A stretch of DNA of 37,485 nt, taken from IMG/VR virus record IMGVR_UViG_3300020450_000004, positions 1 to 37,485 of that record; one strand, written 5' to 3'. Both the position numbers and the translations under genes were made by a program. Each line of letters starts with the position of its first letter. The first letter of the stretch is position 1. Source of the stretch: a virus. This document shows positions 24,738 through 31,352 of the stretch, piece by piece. The notes beneath the pieces were generated by a model, which saw only the letters and a list, made by a program, of their open reading frames with translations, did not search any database and was not told the origin of the DNA.

Positions 24738-25893
24738 TTGCTCTCCTTTTGTTGTTAAAATTTAAATCCATTTGTTCAGCAACTTTTCTTTTCATTTCAG
24801 CAGTTGGCTTTGCATAGTAAGTTAGAGTTGTCTGAATGTTTTTATGACCCATTACATATTGAATTGTTTTTAAATCAATACCCATTGAGATAGCTTGAGA
24901 ACAAAAAGTGTGCCTTGTTGTATAAGGAACATAAGAGCTATCCATAGATGTGAGTGACCTATACCTATCCCACTTATGTCTAATTGAACCTTTAGTTATA
25001 TTAAATAATTTTCTGTTAGGTCTAGACAAAGCTCTTAACTTTGCTCTATTAATACATTGAACTGCAACTGTATCTAATTTAAAATCAGTGTAACAATCAG
25101 TCTTAGTTCTATAAAAATCTAAATAGAAACCATCTTCTTTTTTCTTAATGTTATCGATTGTAAGAGATTCTATTTCTTTATGTCTTAGTCCACTATGTAA
25201 TGCAAAAACAAACCAATCTAAAAACTCTTCATCATTATGAGATTTAATAGCTTCTTGCATCTCAATTTGTTGTCTTGTTTCCATAATTGGTTTTTGTTTT
25301 GTTTCACTAACTGATAGATTTAACATTGTTGGAACTGACTCTGGACTTACAAGTTTTCTATTCTGTAGTTCTTTGTACAAGACTCTTAAAAAAGATAACC
25401 TTTTATTAATACTTCTATTGTTTGCAGTACCAATGCAATTTCTTTCACCAATATATTTTTGTAGTTCCTTTTTAAATTGCTCGATATCCTCAAACTTTAT
25501 TTTAGACATCTCTTTGTCTGCACCAAAAAATCTACAGACATCATTATAATATATTATTGAGTTGTATTCAGATGCAGTATCTTTCCACTTTGATTCAAAT
25601 ACATTGTCAAAAACATCTTTGATTGTTGCTAACTGTTTTTGATTTTTACTGAAGCTATCATCATTACCTTTTTCTACAATGTCAGTTAATGATGCTTTTA
25701 TTTTTAATGCTTCTGATAGAGCTTGATAAAAAGCTGATTCATACTGCTTTGCTGAATAGTTTTTAGGTAAGCTGATCCTTAAATCTTTTGTCTTTCTAGC
25801 TAACTTACCGTCAAAATTTTTACTTGCAGTTATCTGCAATGTTGTTGTGTTTCTTAAACTAATACCTCTTGGTAGTTTATTTACGATATTCAT
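24727..25893 (-). CDS. int: Tyrosine-recombinase integrase
   Basis: A protein of 388 aa with the three-part plan of phage integrases: an N-terminal arm-binding region, a SAM-like core-binding domain (about residues 88-178) and a catalytic domain. Catalytic residues visible are R237 (HSGLRHKEIESL), K264 (YRTKTD), R327 (PYTTRHTFCSQA), H350 (VMGHKNIQTT) and the nucleophile Y359 or Y360 (LTYY). The usual His of the HxxR box is Tyr (Y324). It would integrate and excise the phage at an att site, so the phage is probably temperate. A GAGGG ribosome site precedes the ATG. I could not locate attP. Confidence 0.93.
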   Translation of the reverse strand: MNIVNKLPRGISLRNTTTLQITASKNFDGKLARKTKDLRISLPKNYSAKQYESAFYQALSEALKIKASLTDIVEKGNDDSFSKNQKQLATIKDVFDNVFESKWKDTASEYNSIIYYNDVCRFFGADKEMSKIKFEDIEQFKKELQKYIGERNCIGTANNRSINKRLSFLRVLYKELQNRKLVSPESVPTMLNLSVSETKQKPIMETRQQIEMQEAIKSHNDEEFLDWFVFALHSGLRHKEIESLTIDNIKKKEDGFYLDFYRTKTDCYTDFKLDTVAVQCINRAKLRALSRPNRKLFNITKGSIRHKWDRYRSLTSMDSSYVPYTTRHTFCSQAISMGIDLKTIQYVMGHKNIQTTLTYYAKPTAEMKRKVAEQMDLNFNNKRRANEI

Positions 25894-25908
25894 TTTACCC
25901 TCACTTGT

Positions 25909-26208
25909 TTATATTGTTTTTTCAAATCTAAGTTTCTTTTTCTTTTCACTCCAATTAGTTACTTTGTCAGATTTAAGATTTGTTCTGGAGATAATGATAA
26001 TGTATTTACCAAACTTAAAACTACAGTCATCACCCTCAATTTTCTTTTGATACCATTTAAGATTTGCAACCCTTATTTTATAAATCAATTTGTTTGGATA
26101 TTGATTTCTCAAGTTGTAAATAAAATATTGATATCGATACTCACTGCTCTTAAACCTTTTGTAAGAACAAAAAACTTTAGAGCCAATATCTAGAATAATT
26201 CTTAACAT
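25909..26208 (-). CDS. Hypothetical basic protein, 99 aa
   Basis: Not recognised. It is very basic and aromatic (many Lys, Tyr, Phe), predicted beta-rich, with a Lys-rich tail (SEKKKKLRFEKTI). It starts directly after the stop of the 192-aa gene (TAA then ATG, no ribosome site of its own), so it is probably translated by coupling. It precedes the integrase by 15 nt. The neighbourhood allows a guess at an excisionase or regulator, but no motif supports it. Confidence 0.5.
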   Translation of the reverse strand: MLRIILDIGSKVFCSYKRFKSSEYRYQYFIYNLRNQYPNKLIYKIRVANLKWYQKKIEGDDCSFKFGKYIIIISRTNLKSDKVTNWSEKKKKLRFEKTI

Positions 26209-26787
26209 TTAATATACTTTATAACTTTGATTTATTTTTAATAAAGGTTTTGTTTTGTACTTAGTATCAATAACAATCATTCTAAGTTTCAACATATTAT
26301 TTAAAACTCTGTTAAATGAATTTGGATTTACGAAACTAAACTCTTCTCTAAACTTTATCATAAATGGTTTCTTTTTATATGATTGGCTGGAACAAATCAG
26401 CAAAGAATAAATTAACTTTTGGATAACTCTTGTCCCCTTGTTTGACTTAGCACTGATAGATAAATCTTTCTCACTAACTGGTACTGTTTTAATTCCAGAA
26501 TGAGCAAGAAAAACTTTATATGATTCCTTTATCATTTCGATTGTAGTTCTGGCATTAATATCAGTTCTTTTAACTATTGGCATTGATGTATGCCTATCCA
26601 TAAAATTTAAGAAATTTTTATTCAGCTCTACTGTAAGCTCTTCTTCTTGTTCTATAGCTGATTGTTTATCTATGTATTTATAAATTCTTTCATCAGCTAT
26701 TTGATTAACACCCTCTGCTATCTTTTGTCTTGCTTCTTGTGTTAAGTCGTCAGTGTCTTTTACATCTATGTTAAATAACATTTTCAT
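26209..26787 (-). CDS. Early protein of 192 aa, possible winged-helix DNA-binding protein
   Basis: Not recognised by name. The N-terminal half is acidic and helical. The C-terminal part looks like a winged-helix unit: a helix near residue 120 (RVIQKLIYSLLICSS), a second helix PNSFNRVLNNMLKLRMI, and a beta-hairpin wing (VIDTKYKTKPLLKINQSYKVY, split for length only). Replication initiators and repressors of mobile elements often share this plan, so a lysogeny or replication regulator is inferred. The ATG has AGGAG at close spacing. Its leader carries two interleaved inverted repeats, suggesting regulated expression. Confidence 0.55.
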   Translation of the reverse strand: MKMLFNIDVKDTDDLTQEARQKIAEGVNQIADERIYKYIDKQSAIEQEEELTVELNKNFLNFMDRHTSMPIVKRTDINARTTIEMIKESYKVFLAHSGIKTVPVSEKDLSISAKSNKGTRVIQKLIYSLLICSSQSYKKKPFMIKFREEFSFVNPNSFNRVLNNMLKLRMIVIDTKYKTKPLLKINQSYKVY

Positions 26788-26802
26788 TACTCCTAAAAAG
26801 GT

Positions 26803-26863
26803 GGCTCTGGATTGTGAGGGTGGTCAGAACACCAGAGCCGTAATATTAATATAATGACCACCC
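26803..26863 (-). promoter_or_regulatory. Interleaved inverted repeats in the leader of the 192-aa gene (pseudoknot or switch)
   Basis: On the minus strand the order is GGGTGGTCA (26863-26855), GGCTCTGG (26839-26832), TGACCACCC (26826-26818), CCAGAGCC (26810-26803). The first pairs with the third (9 bp) and the second with the fourth (8 bp). The two stems interleave, so they form either a pseudoknot or two competing hairpins. The last arm is followed by ACCTTTTT and then by the AGGAG of the next gene. Hence the second hairpin could act as a terminator or as a block near the ribosome site. Confidence 0.7.
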
Positions 26864-26867
26864 AATC

Positions 26868-27053
26868 TTATCGTTTAATGTTAGAACCAAGCACTCTTAC
26901 TATGTTCATCATTAGACGATTCTTAATATGAAGCTTGTCATACTTATTATAGATACGGCAAACATCAATATAATTGTCTACTGCATCACTTATGCTTTCA
27001 CCTTGTGTTTCTATCACTGTATTATCTTTTAATTGTAGTTTGTATTTTATCAT
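26868..27053 (-). CDS. Hypothetical protein, 61 aa
   Basis: Not recognised. It begins MIKYKLQLKDNTVIETQG, a beta-hairpin-like start, followed by a helical segment (SISDAVDNYIDVCRIYN) and a basic end. AAGGAG lies at good spacing before the ATG. Its stop codon is separated by only a few bases from the leader structure of the 192-aa gene. It belongs to the run of small early genes between 28551 and the integrase. Confidence 0.6.
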   Translation of the reverse strand: MIKYKLQLKDNTVIETQGESISDAVDNYIDVCRIYNKYDKLHIKNRLMMNIVRVLGSNIKR

Positions 27054-27064
27054 TTTATATCTCC

Positions 27065-27301
27065 TTATACCTCAATTTTCTTTTGATGCCATTCTTTAAA
27101 AAATTCATCAGTTACAGTATTGTTTGGGAAGTTTTTATTTTTACAACTTCTTCTAATATAATCTTCCCTATTATAAAACATTGTTTTGACTTGCCAAAAA
27201 GAAGAGCCGTTATCAGGATAAGTTAACTTAATATGTAATTTACCCTTGTTGTTCTTTATTGTTCTAGTAAAAACAATTAGACCGTCTTCAAATTTAATCA
27301 T
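27065..27301 (-). CDS. Hypothetical protein, 78 aa
   Basis: I chose the ATG at 27301 because GGAG lies 6 nt upstream; the ATG at 27313 would place that site inside the gene. Not recognised. The first half is beta-rich (FEDGLIVFTRTI, then KLHIKLTYPDNG), followed by a basic stretch with FYNREDYIRRSCKNKN and a helical end. The start overlaps the previous gene by 8 nt. Confidence 0.6.
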   Translation of the reverse strand: MIKFEDGLIVFTRTIKNNKGKLHIKLTYPDNGSSFWQVKTMFYNREDYIRRSCKNKNFPNNTVTDEFFKEWHQKKIEV

Positions 27302-27464
27302 TTTTATCTCCATAAAGTTCTTTCAGTGCATCATTTAAAATTCTCTCATAATGTTCTTTATCTTTACTTTTTGTTATGAACCTATCATTCCATTTCTTTC
27401 TGTTTCTTTTGTTGGAATCCCTAGTTCTAACTCTCTTTATGAATCTTATCTTTCTTCCTATCAT
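27294..27464 (-). CDS. Hypothetical basic protein, 56 aa
   Basis: The ATG at 27464 has AAAGGAG with ideal spacing. The frame extends upstream to a GTG at 27527, but that part overlaps repeat elements and has no ribosome site. Not recognised. The N-terminus is very basic (MIGRKIRFIKRVRTRDSNKR), which suggests nucleic-acid binding; the C-terminus is helical and acidic. The leader contains three copies of a GTGCATA-type element, so its expression may be controlled. Confidence 0.6.
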   Translation of the reverse strand: MIGRKIRFIKRVRTRDSNKRNRKKWNDRFITKSKDKEHYERILNDALKELYGDKND

Positions 27465-27476
27465 TGCTACTCCTTT

Positions 27477-27527
27477 AGTATGCACCAGCTCATAACTAGT
27501 GCATACTTGGTTAATATTACTATGCAC
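27477..27527. repeat. Cluster of three GTGCATA(C/G)T elements before the 56-aa gene
   Basis: AGTATGCAC (27477-27485) and GTGCATACT (27499-27507) form a perfect 9-bp inverted repeat with a 13-nt spacer. ACTATGCAC (27519-27527) adds a third copy, and a fourth (GTGCATAGT) lies at 28815-28823 in the large non-coding region. ACTAGTGCATA is identical at 27496 and 28811. This could be a regulator-binding array or an RNA hairpin just upstream of AAAGGAG. Confidence 0.5.
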
Positions 27528-28551
27528 ACTCTTTATTTGGTGTGAATAAATTTCTTAATGATTTGTTTCTCTCTCTGTCCATCTGTCTGTATCTTTCAGC
27601 AAGACAAACATCTCTAAACTTCTCGATATAAATCTCATAAGCTGAGTTATAAGGAAAGTTATTATCATTAGTTATAGAGAATTTATGATACTTAACTGAG
27701 TCTTGGAAGTTATTAGCAAAGTAATCAGTAGAGAACATTACTCTATGAGGTTCAGACATATCCTTAGAATCTTCAGTAAGATTATAAAAGAAAACTCTGA
27801 ATACTGTTTGAAAAAAAGATGTAACATTTTCAATACATCTATCATATCTCTCTGTACCGTCTACTTTAACAATTACAGAGTTAAGCTTAGAAGCAAAAGC
27901 TTCAGCAACTTTTCTATTACCTACATAAGTAAAAGAAGTAGCATTTGGTTGCATAGCCGTTGGACTAACATAACTTTGAATTAGTCTGCTATTACCAAGA
28001 TTATCAAATTTAAACATCTCATATAAAGATAATATGCTATTAACTTCTGTAAGAAGTCTAAGTGGTTTTTTCTCACTAATAGGAATTTTTTTTTCTTTAG
28101 CTAATTTAATATCCTTTGAACCAAACCAACCTTCATAAAAAACATCTTTAGAACATTTAACTGATACTACTTGAATATGGTCAGAAAAAAGACCAGTAAC
28201 CATTGCAATATCAAATGGATTAGTTTTTCTATCTGAAGCTAATATTAATATTTGTCCTAATTCGATTGTTTGATAAAAATGTCTTGTTGGAACAAATTCA
28301 AATGATGTAAGTCTTGAATTACAATATTTACTGTCAGCAAATTTAAATCTATCAGTATAACTATTTTTATTCCATAGTTGTGCTTCTAGCATTACTCCTT
28401 GACTACAAGGATAACTAATTCGAGCAACTTTTTTACTACTAGGTTTTACATTAATCATTACACCACAAACATCAGAGTCTTCATAAACTCCAAACTCATT
28501 GTAGTTATGTTTTATCTTTTGTTGTGGAATTGTTTCTTTTATTTTAGTCAT
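27520..28551 (-). CDS. First early gene, unrecognised 343-aa protein
   Basis: I do not recognise a family. It is a soluble, mixed alpha/beta protein of 343 aa without signal or membrane segments. It has scattered cysteines (for example in VCGVMINV and ISYPCSQGV) and no nuclease, kinase or helix-turn-helix motif that I can see. It is the first gene after the large non-coding region, where T7 carries host-takeover genes such as gene 0.3. The start has a GAGGG site in the sequence AGTGAGGGTAAA, also found before the integrase. A host-interaction or lysogeny role is inferred from place only. Confidence 0.65.
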   Translation of the reverse strand: MTKIKETIPQQKIKHNYNEFGVYEDSDVCGVMINVKPSSKKVARISYPCSQGVMLEAQLWNKNSYTDRFKFADSKYCNSRLTSFEFVPTRHFYQTIELGQILILASDRKTNPFDIAMVTGLFSDHIQVVSVKCSKDVFYEGWFGSKDIKLAKEKKIPISEKKPLRLLTEVNSILSLYEMFKFDNLGNSRLIQSYVSPTAMQPNATSFTYVGNRKVAEAFASKLNSVIVKVDGTERYDRCIENVTSFFQTVFRVFFYNLTEDSKDMSEPHRVMFSTDYFANNFQDSVKYHKFSITNDNNFPYNSAYEIYIEKFRDVCLAERYRQMDRERNKSLRNLFTPNKECA

Positions 28552-28574
28552 TTACCCTCACTATTTAAGTTATT

Positions 28575-28580
28575 ATTATA
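28575..28580 (-). promoter_or_regulatory. Host-type -10 box (TATAAT) before the early gene
   Basis: A perfect TATAAT on the minus strand lies 24 nt before the ATG of the 343-aa gene. A start about 7 nt downstream would give a short leader including the GAGGG site. The -35 region at 16-18 nt upstream is poor, so the promoter may need an activator, or another promoter upstream may serve. Confidence 0.4.
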
Positions 28581-28759
28581 TGTGAAAAATCGAAACAAAG
28601 ACCCCTCACACTAATATTAGGTTCATACTTTAAAGTAATTATCAACAATTATTTTTAAGAAAGTCTGTAAGTTATTGATTCTGTTGCAAAGAAAATTCTA
28701 AAAACAGATAATAAAAAGCAGATGACCAAATCAAAAAATGACGGTTTTTTGCCTATAAT

Positions 28760-28774
28760 TTAGAATGATTCTAA
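28760..28774. promoter_or_regulatory. 15-bp operator-like palindrome
   Basis: TTAGAAT-G-ATTCTAA is a perfect 7-bp inverted repeat about one central base. On the minus strand it falls between TTGTAA and TATAGG, which are 18 nt apart and could be weak -35 and -10 boxes. A palindrome between promoter elements is a classic repressor site. No repressor gene is recognised in this genome. Confidence 0.45.
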
Positions 28775-28848
28775 TTTACAATAGTATATCTTAGCTCATC
28801 AGATTAGAAGACTAGTGCATAGTCATAGTTTCTGCTGGAAATAAAATG

Positions 28849-28872
28849 TTGTTGCAGAAATTGTTGCAGAAT
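28849..28872 (+). repeat. Tandem 12-bp direct repeats (TTGTTGCAGAA)
   Basis: TTGTTGCAGAAA is followed directly by TTGTTGCAGAAT. A related CTGTTGCAAAGAA lies at 28681-28693. Direct repeats of this size could be integrase arm sites, origin iterons or terminase sites; nothing in the sequence decides between them. Confidence 0.5.
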
Positions 28873-28906
28873 AAAAAATTTTTTATAGATAGATACCCTA
28901 CTATCT
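28871..28906 (-). terminator. Hairpin plus A6T6 palindrome, terminator-like
   Basis: On the minus strand AGATAG and CTATCT pair around an 8-nt loop and are followed by ATAAAAAATTTTTTAT, itself a perfect 16-bp palindrome. Transcripts coming from the late genes across a concatemer would meet it after the last gene. The six Ts lie about 8 nt from the stem, so a classic terminator is not assured; a bent-DNA or origin element is an alternative. Confidence 0.35.
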
Positions 28907-28918
28907 CTTAATCAAAGA

Positions 28919-28933
28919 CCATAGCCACTATGG
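28919..28933. repeat. Hairpin CCATAG-CCA-CTATGG
   Basis: A perfect 6-bp stem with a 3-nt loop lies 45 bp after the last late gene. GACCA (28917-28921) can instead pair with TGGTC (28946-28950), giving a competing larger structure. It lacks a U-run in either direction. Confidence 0.4.
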
Positions 28934-28977
28934 GGAAAAGGGTGGTGGTCATATACACATCTACTTGTCAGATTTTT

Positions 28978-29151
28978 TTACCAAAATATTTTATAGAGGT
29001 AGGGGTAGGTGACATAAGCAATGACAACACATATCAAAACTCTAACACTAAATAAGTATTTTACACCGTAAGCTATCATATAAAGAATACCTAAAAAGAA
29101 CATAGCTAACCATACTGAACAATCAGTTAGGTTTCTTTTTATTTCTTTCAT
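28978..29151 (-). CDS. Small two-span membrane protein, 57 aa
   Basis: The frame extends to a TTG at 29172, but the ATG at 29151 is the more likely start. It lies inside the end of the preceding gene (29-nt overlap). Two hydrophobic spans are clear (about residues 12-33 and 35-52), with a basic N-terminus. It is the last gene of the late transcript. It is not recognised; an inner-membrane protein acting in lysis or in early host takeover (the next gene order in a concatemer) is possible. Confidence 0.55.
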   Translation of the reverse strand: MKEIKRNLTDCSVWLAMFFLGILYMIAYGVKYLFSVRVLICVVIAYVTYPYLYKIFW

Positions 29152-29386
29152 ATTTACTTTCAAGTTCAGCAAAAGCTAAAAATATTATATGCTCAAAGAA
29201 GTCTTCTAAATGGTCATCAATGAACTCATTAACTTCTATTGTAGTTTCACCGTCTATTCTTCTATTCATAGATATATACTTATCTTTTTGGTTTGTTCTT
29301 TGCATATACTTATAGTTAATTCTAAGATTATCATTAAGTTTATATTGTACTTGGTGTCTTAATCTGTTCACTGTTTTAATGAACAC
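29123..29386 (-). CDS. Hypothetical protein, up to 87 aa
   Basis: Not recognised. The frame opens at a GTG at 29386; a second GTG lies at 29371 and an ATG at 29305, and no clear ribosome site chooses between them. The N-terminal half is basic and the C-terminal half acidic and helical, with TTIEVNEFIDDHLEDFFEHI. It is the first gene behind the promoter at 29403-29422. Confidence 0.5.
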   Translation of the reverse strand: MFIKTVNRLRHQVQYKLNDNLRINYKYMQRTNQKDKYISMNRRIDGETTIEVNEFIDDHLEDFFEHIIFLAFAELESKYERNKKKPN

Positions 29387-29402
29387 CTAAGATATACTTA
29401 TA

Positions 29403-29422
29403 GTATTCCTATAGTGGAACTT
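29403..29422 (-). promoter_or_regulatory. SP6-like phage promoter before the last two genes
   Basis: The minus strand reads AAGTTCCACTATAGGAATAC. It shares AAGT, CACTATAG and ATAC with the site at 21761-21780. It begins 3 nt after the stop of the 67-aa gene and drives two small genes, and perhaps transcription into the non-coding region of a circular or concatemeric template. Confidence 0.75.
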
Positions 29423-29424
29423 TT

Positions 29425-29628
29425 TTATTTTACTTTTAATAAGCTTTGTTTTATGTATTTTTCCAACATTGCCGTATAAGTTGGAGTGTCTTCTTTTCTA
29501 AGTTTCTTCAACTTCTTTTTTGGTCTTTTATCGAAAGCTTTCTTAGGAAGCTTCTCCATCATAGCTAGTGGTATGTAACCTTGAGATAAACTTTTGGCAT
29601 CTTTAGGTTGTTTATACATCTTCTTCAT
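29425..29628 (-). CDS. Small basic protein after terminase, 67 aa
   Basis: Not recognised. It is very Lys-rich, with a KRPKKKLKKLRKED stretch at about residues 34-47 and a helical C-terminus (TYTAMLEKYIKQSLLKVK). The start has AGGAG at about 10 nt. It follows the large terminase gene after 68 bp and precedes a phage promoter. Its charge suggests nucleic-acid binding. Confidence 0.6.
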   Translation of the reverse strand: MKKMYKQPKDAKSLSQGYIPLAMMEKLPKKAFDKRPKKKLKKLRKEDTPTYTAMLEKYIKQSLLKVK

Positions 29629-29696
29629 ATTAGTTTTTCTCCTATGTTAAGTATTAATAAAAAGGTCTTAGAAGTCATTTTAAGAGCCGTAGACAA

Positions 29697-31352
29697 TCAT
29701 ATCCAAGTGTTCTGATTAGGAACATTATAGAACTTCTCAAGCTCTTGCATAACAAGTTCATCTTTTCTTTGTTTAACGGCTATGTCTTGGTCTTTTGCTA
29801 AGTGTTCAATCCAGTAGTTACAACACATTTGCAGAGCATCTAATCTATCATCTTGGACAAGAGTATTAGCTCCATATTGTATTCTACTTATCTGATACAT
29901 TAGCTGGTATCTTAAAGCTCTTTCTGTTGAGTAAATTGAATTAGTTTCTTCATAATCAGCTTTGATAACTTTAGCATCAATAACAAGTCTATGTTGAGTC
30001 AATAGAGGTTCTAAAGTATCTATGATTCTTTTATGTTTATTAGTGGTGCTTCTAATCAATTCAGTTGTACAAGGATATTGTTTTATAAGATAAGGTTTAA
30101 GTAAAGCTTCAAACATACCTTGACCAAAGTTATCCTCAATAAGAATTTTATTAACCTTATGTTTTTTAGCTAACAATGTGATTCTATCTAAGACATAATC
30201 AGTATAACCAGCATTAAATCCTCCACTAGCTACTAGATAAATATTACCGTTAAGAATCTTTGTAATAGCATAAGCAGTTTCATCAGCTCCTTTACCAGAT
30301 GGGTCAATAGACATTACACAACCAGTATAATCAATCCACTTACCTTGAACTTGCATTGGTCTATAATAGCCATCTCCTTGCAGTCCAACACAAGGTAAAT
30401 CATTTATAGCTAACTCTGGACTACTTGCCCATATAAGTTTCTCTGGAGCATTATCTGGATTAGTTTGCATTACAATAAGGTCACTTAATTTAAGAGGATA
30501 TCTATGTAAATCAGATAGATTTGTATCTAACTGAAATTGCATATTGAATCCAAGTCTACCGTAGGAAGCTTCTCTTTCTAATAAGTCCTCATTACTAAAT
30601 CTATCTGGGTCAGTTGACTCACCAACAATATCACTACTCCAAGTATTTTTAATTAATGGAGCTAGATTATTTCCATAAGATTTAAGCTGAGTTTCATCTG
30701 GATATCTCGAAGACCAGTATCTAATTTTATATCCTTTTTCTTGGAGTCTATTATAAATACTCTGCTCACATTGAGGTGTCCCCAGATAAATAATCCTCGA
30801 GCTTTTAGGTTTTATAACGGCTTCAAATTCAGTTATAGCCGTAGATAACTTATCTCTCATAAATTGAGTTTGAGTATTACCACTAGTTTCAACATCATCT
30901 GCTATAACTACATCAGCTCTACTACCAGTTATTTGAGATGTTATTCCTAGTGATTTAACTGAGGGTTGGTGACTAGCCATAGCTGGAGCTACATCAAAAC
31001 TGATCTTAGATTGCCTTTGTCCCTCTTTAGGTTTTAGGTGTTGTAATATTGGCATCTCTTCTAACAACCTTAAACAAAATGTACTGAAGTCATCAGCTCT
31101 ATTTTTACTAGCTGATACAACAAGAATATTAAGTTGAGGATTTAGAAGTAATCTCCATAAAACATAAGCTGAAGTAATCCAAGATTTACCTACACCTCTA
31201 AAAGCACAAACAATAATTCTTGAATCACCGTTAGCAATGTAATTTGCTATATCATATTGGATTTGTGTAGGTTGAGGTAAATTAAGTTGTTTCCAACAAA
31301 GATATAAAAAATTTCTAAAATCAGTGAGTTGATTTGGTATCTGTTTCATCAT
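29697..31352 (-). CDS. Terminase large subunit (T7 gp19-like)
   Basis: About 551 aa from the ATG at 31352 (T7 gp19 is 586 aa); a GTG at 31367 and another ATG at 31349 are also in frame. The ATPase has Walker A (CAFRGVGKSWIT) and Walker B followed by acidic residues (ADVVIADDVET). The C-terminal RNase H-like nuclease begins at VMSIDPSGKGADETAY and has further acidic residues in KILIEDNFGQG and QDDRLDALQ. It packages concatemeric DNA into the head and cuts it. The start overlaps the small subunit gene. Confidence 0.96.
   Translation of the reverse strand: MMKQIPNQLTDFRNFLYLCWKQLNLPQPTQIQYDIANYIANGDSRIIVCAFRGVGKSWITSAYVLWRLLLNPQLNILVVSASKNRADDFSTFCLRLLEEMPILQHLKPKEGQRQSKISFDVAPAMASHQPSVKSLGITSQITGSRADVVIADDVETSGNTQTQFMRDKLSTAITEFEAVIKPKSSRIIYLGTPQCEQSIYNRLQEKGYKIRYWSSRYPDETQLKSYGNNLAPLIKNTWSSDIVGESTDPDRFSNEDLLEREASYGRLGFNMQFQLDTNLSDLHRYPLKLSDLIVMQTNPDNAPEKLIWASSPELAINDLPCVGLQGDGYYRPMQVQGKWIDYTGCVMSIDPSGKGADETAYAITKILNGNIYLVASGGFNAGYTDYVLDRITLLAKKHKVNKILIEDNFGQGMFEALLKPYLIKQYPCTTELIRSTTNKHKRIIDTLEPLLTQHRLVIDAKVIKADYEETNSIYSTERALRYQLMYQISRIQYGANTLVQDDRLDALQMCCNYWIEHLAKDQDIAVKQRKDELVMQELEKFYNVPNQNTWI

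Larger units (their letters stand above)
28552..28977. other. Large non-coding region: probable early promoter, control sites, possible attP and genome ends
   Basis: This is the only gap above 300 bp. The last late gene runs leftward into it and the first early gene leaves it. It holds a TATAAT box near the early gene, a 15-bp palindrome, a GACTA/TAGTC inverted repeat (28810-28824), a CAAAAAA/TTTTTTG hairpin (28732-28751), tandem 12-bp repeats, an A6T6 palindrome and two further hairpins. In T7-like phages the physical ends with terminal repeats lie at this point of the gene order. I find no tRNA and no ORF. Confidence 0.7.

Noticed and set aside
28790-28835. tRNA-like stretch (TAGCTCATCAGATTAGAAG and GACTA...TAGTC)
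   Set aside because: It recalls a D-arm and an anticodon stem, but the D-stem does not pair, the position before the anticodon is not T, and there is no TTCRA loop or acceptor stem. It might be a relic of an attP core but cannot be called a tRNA.
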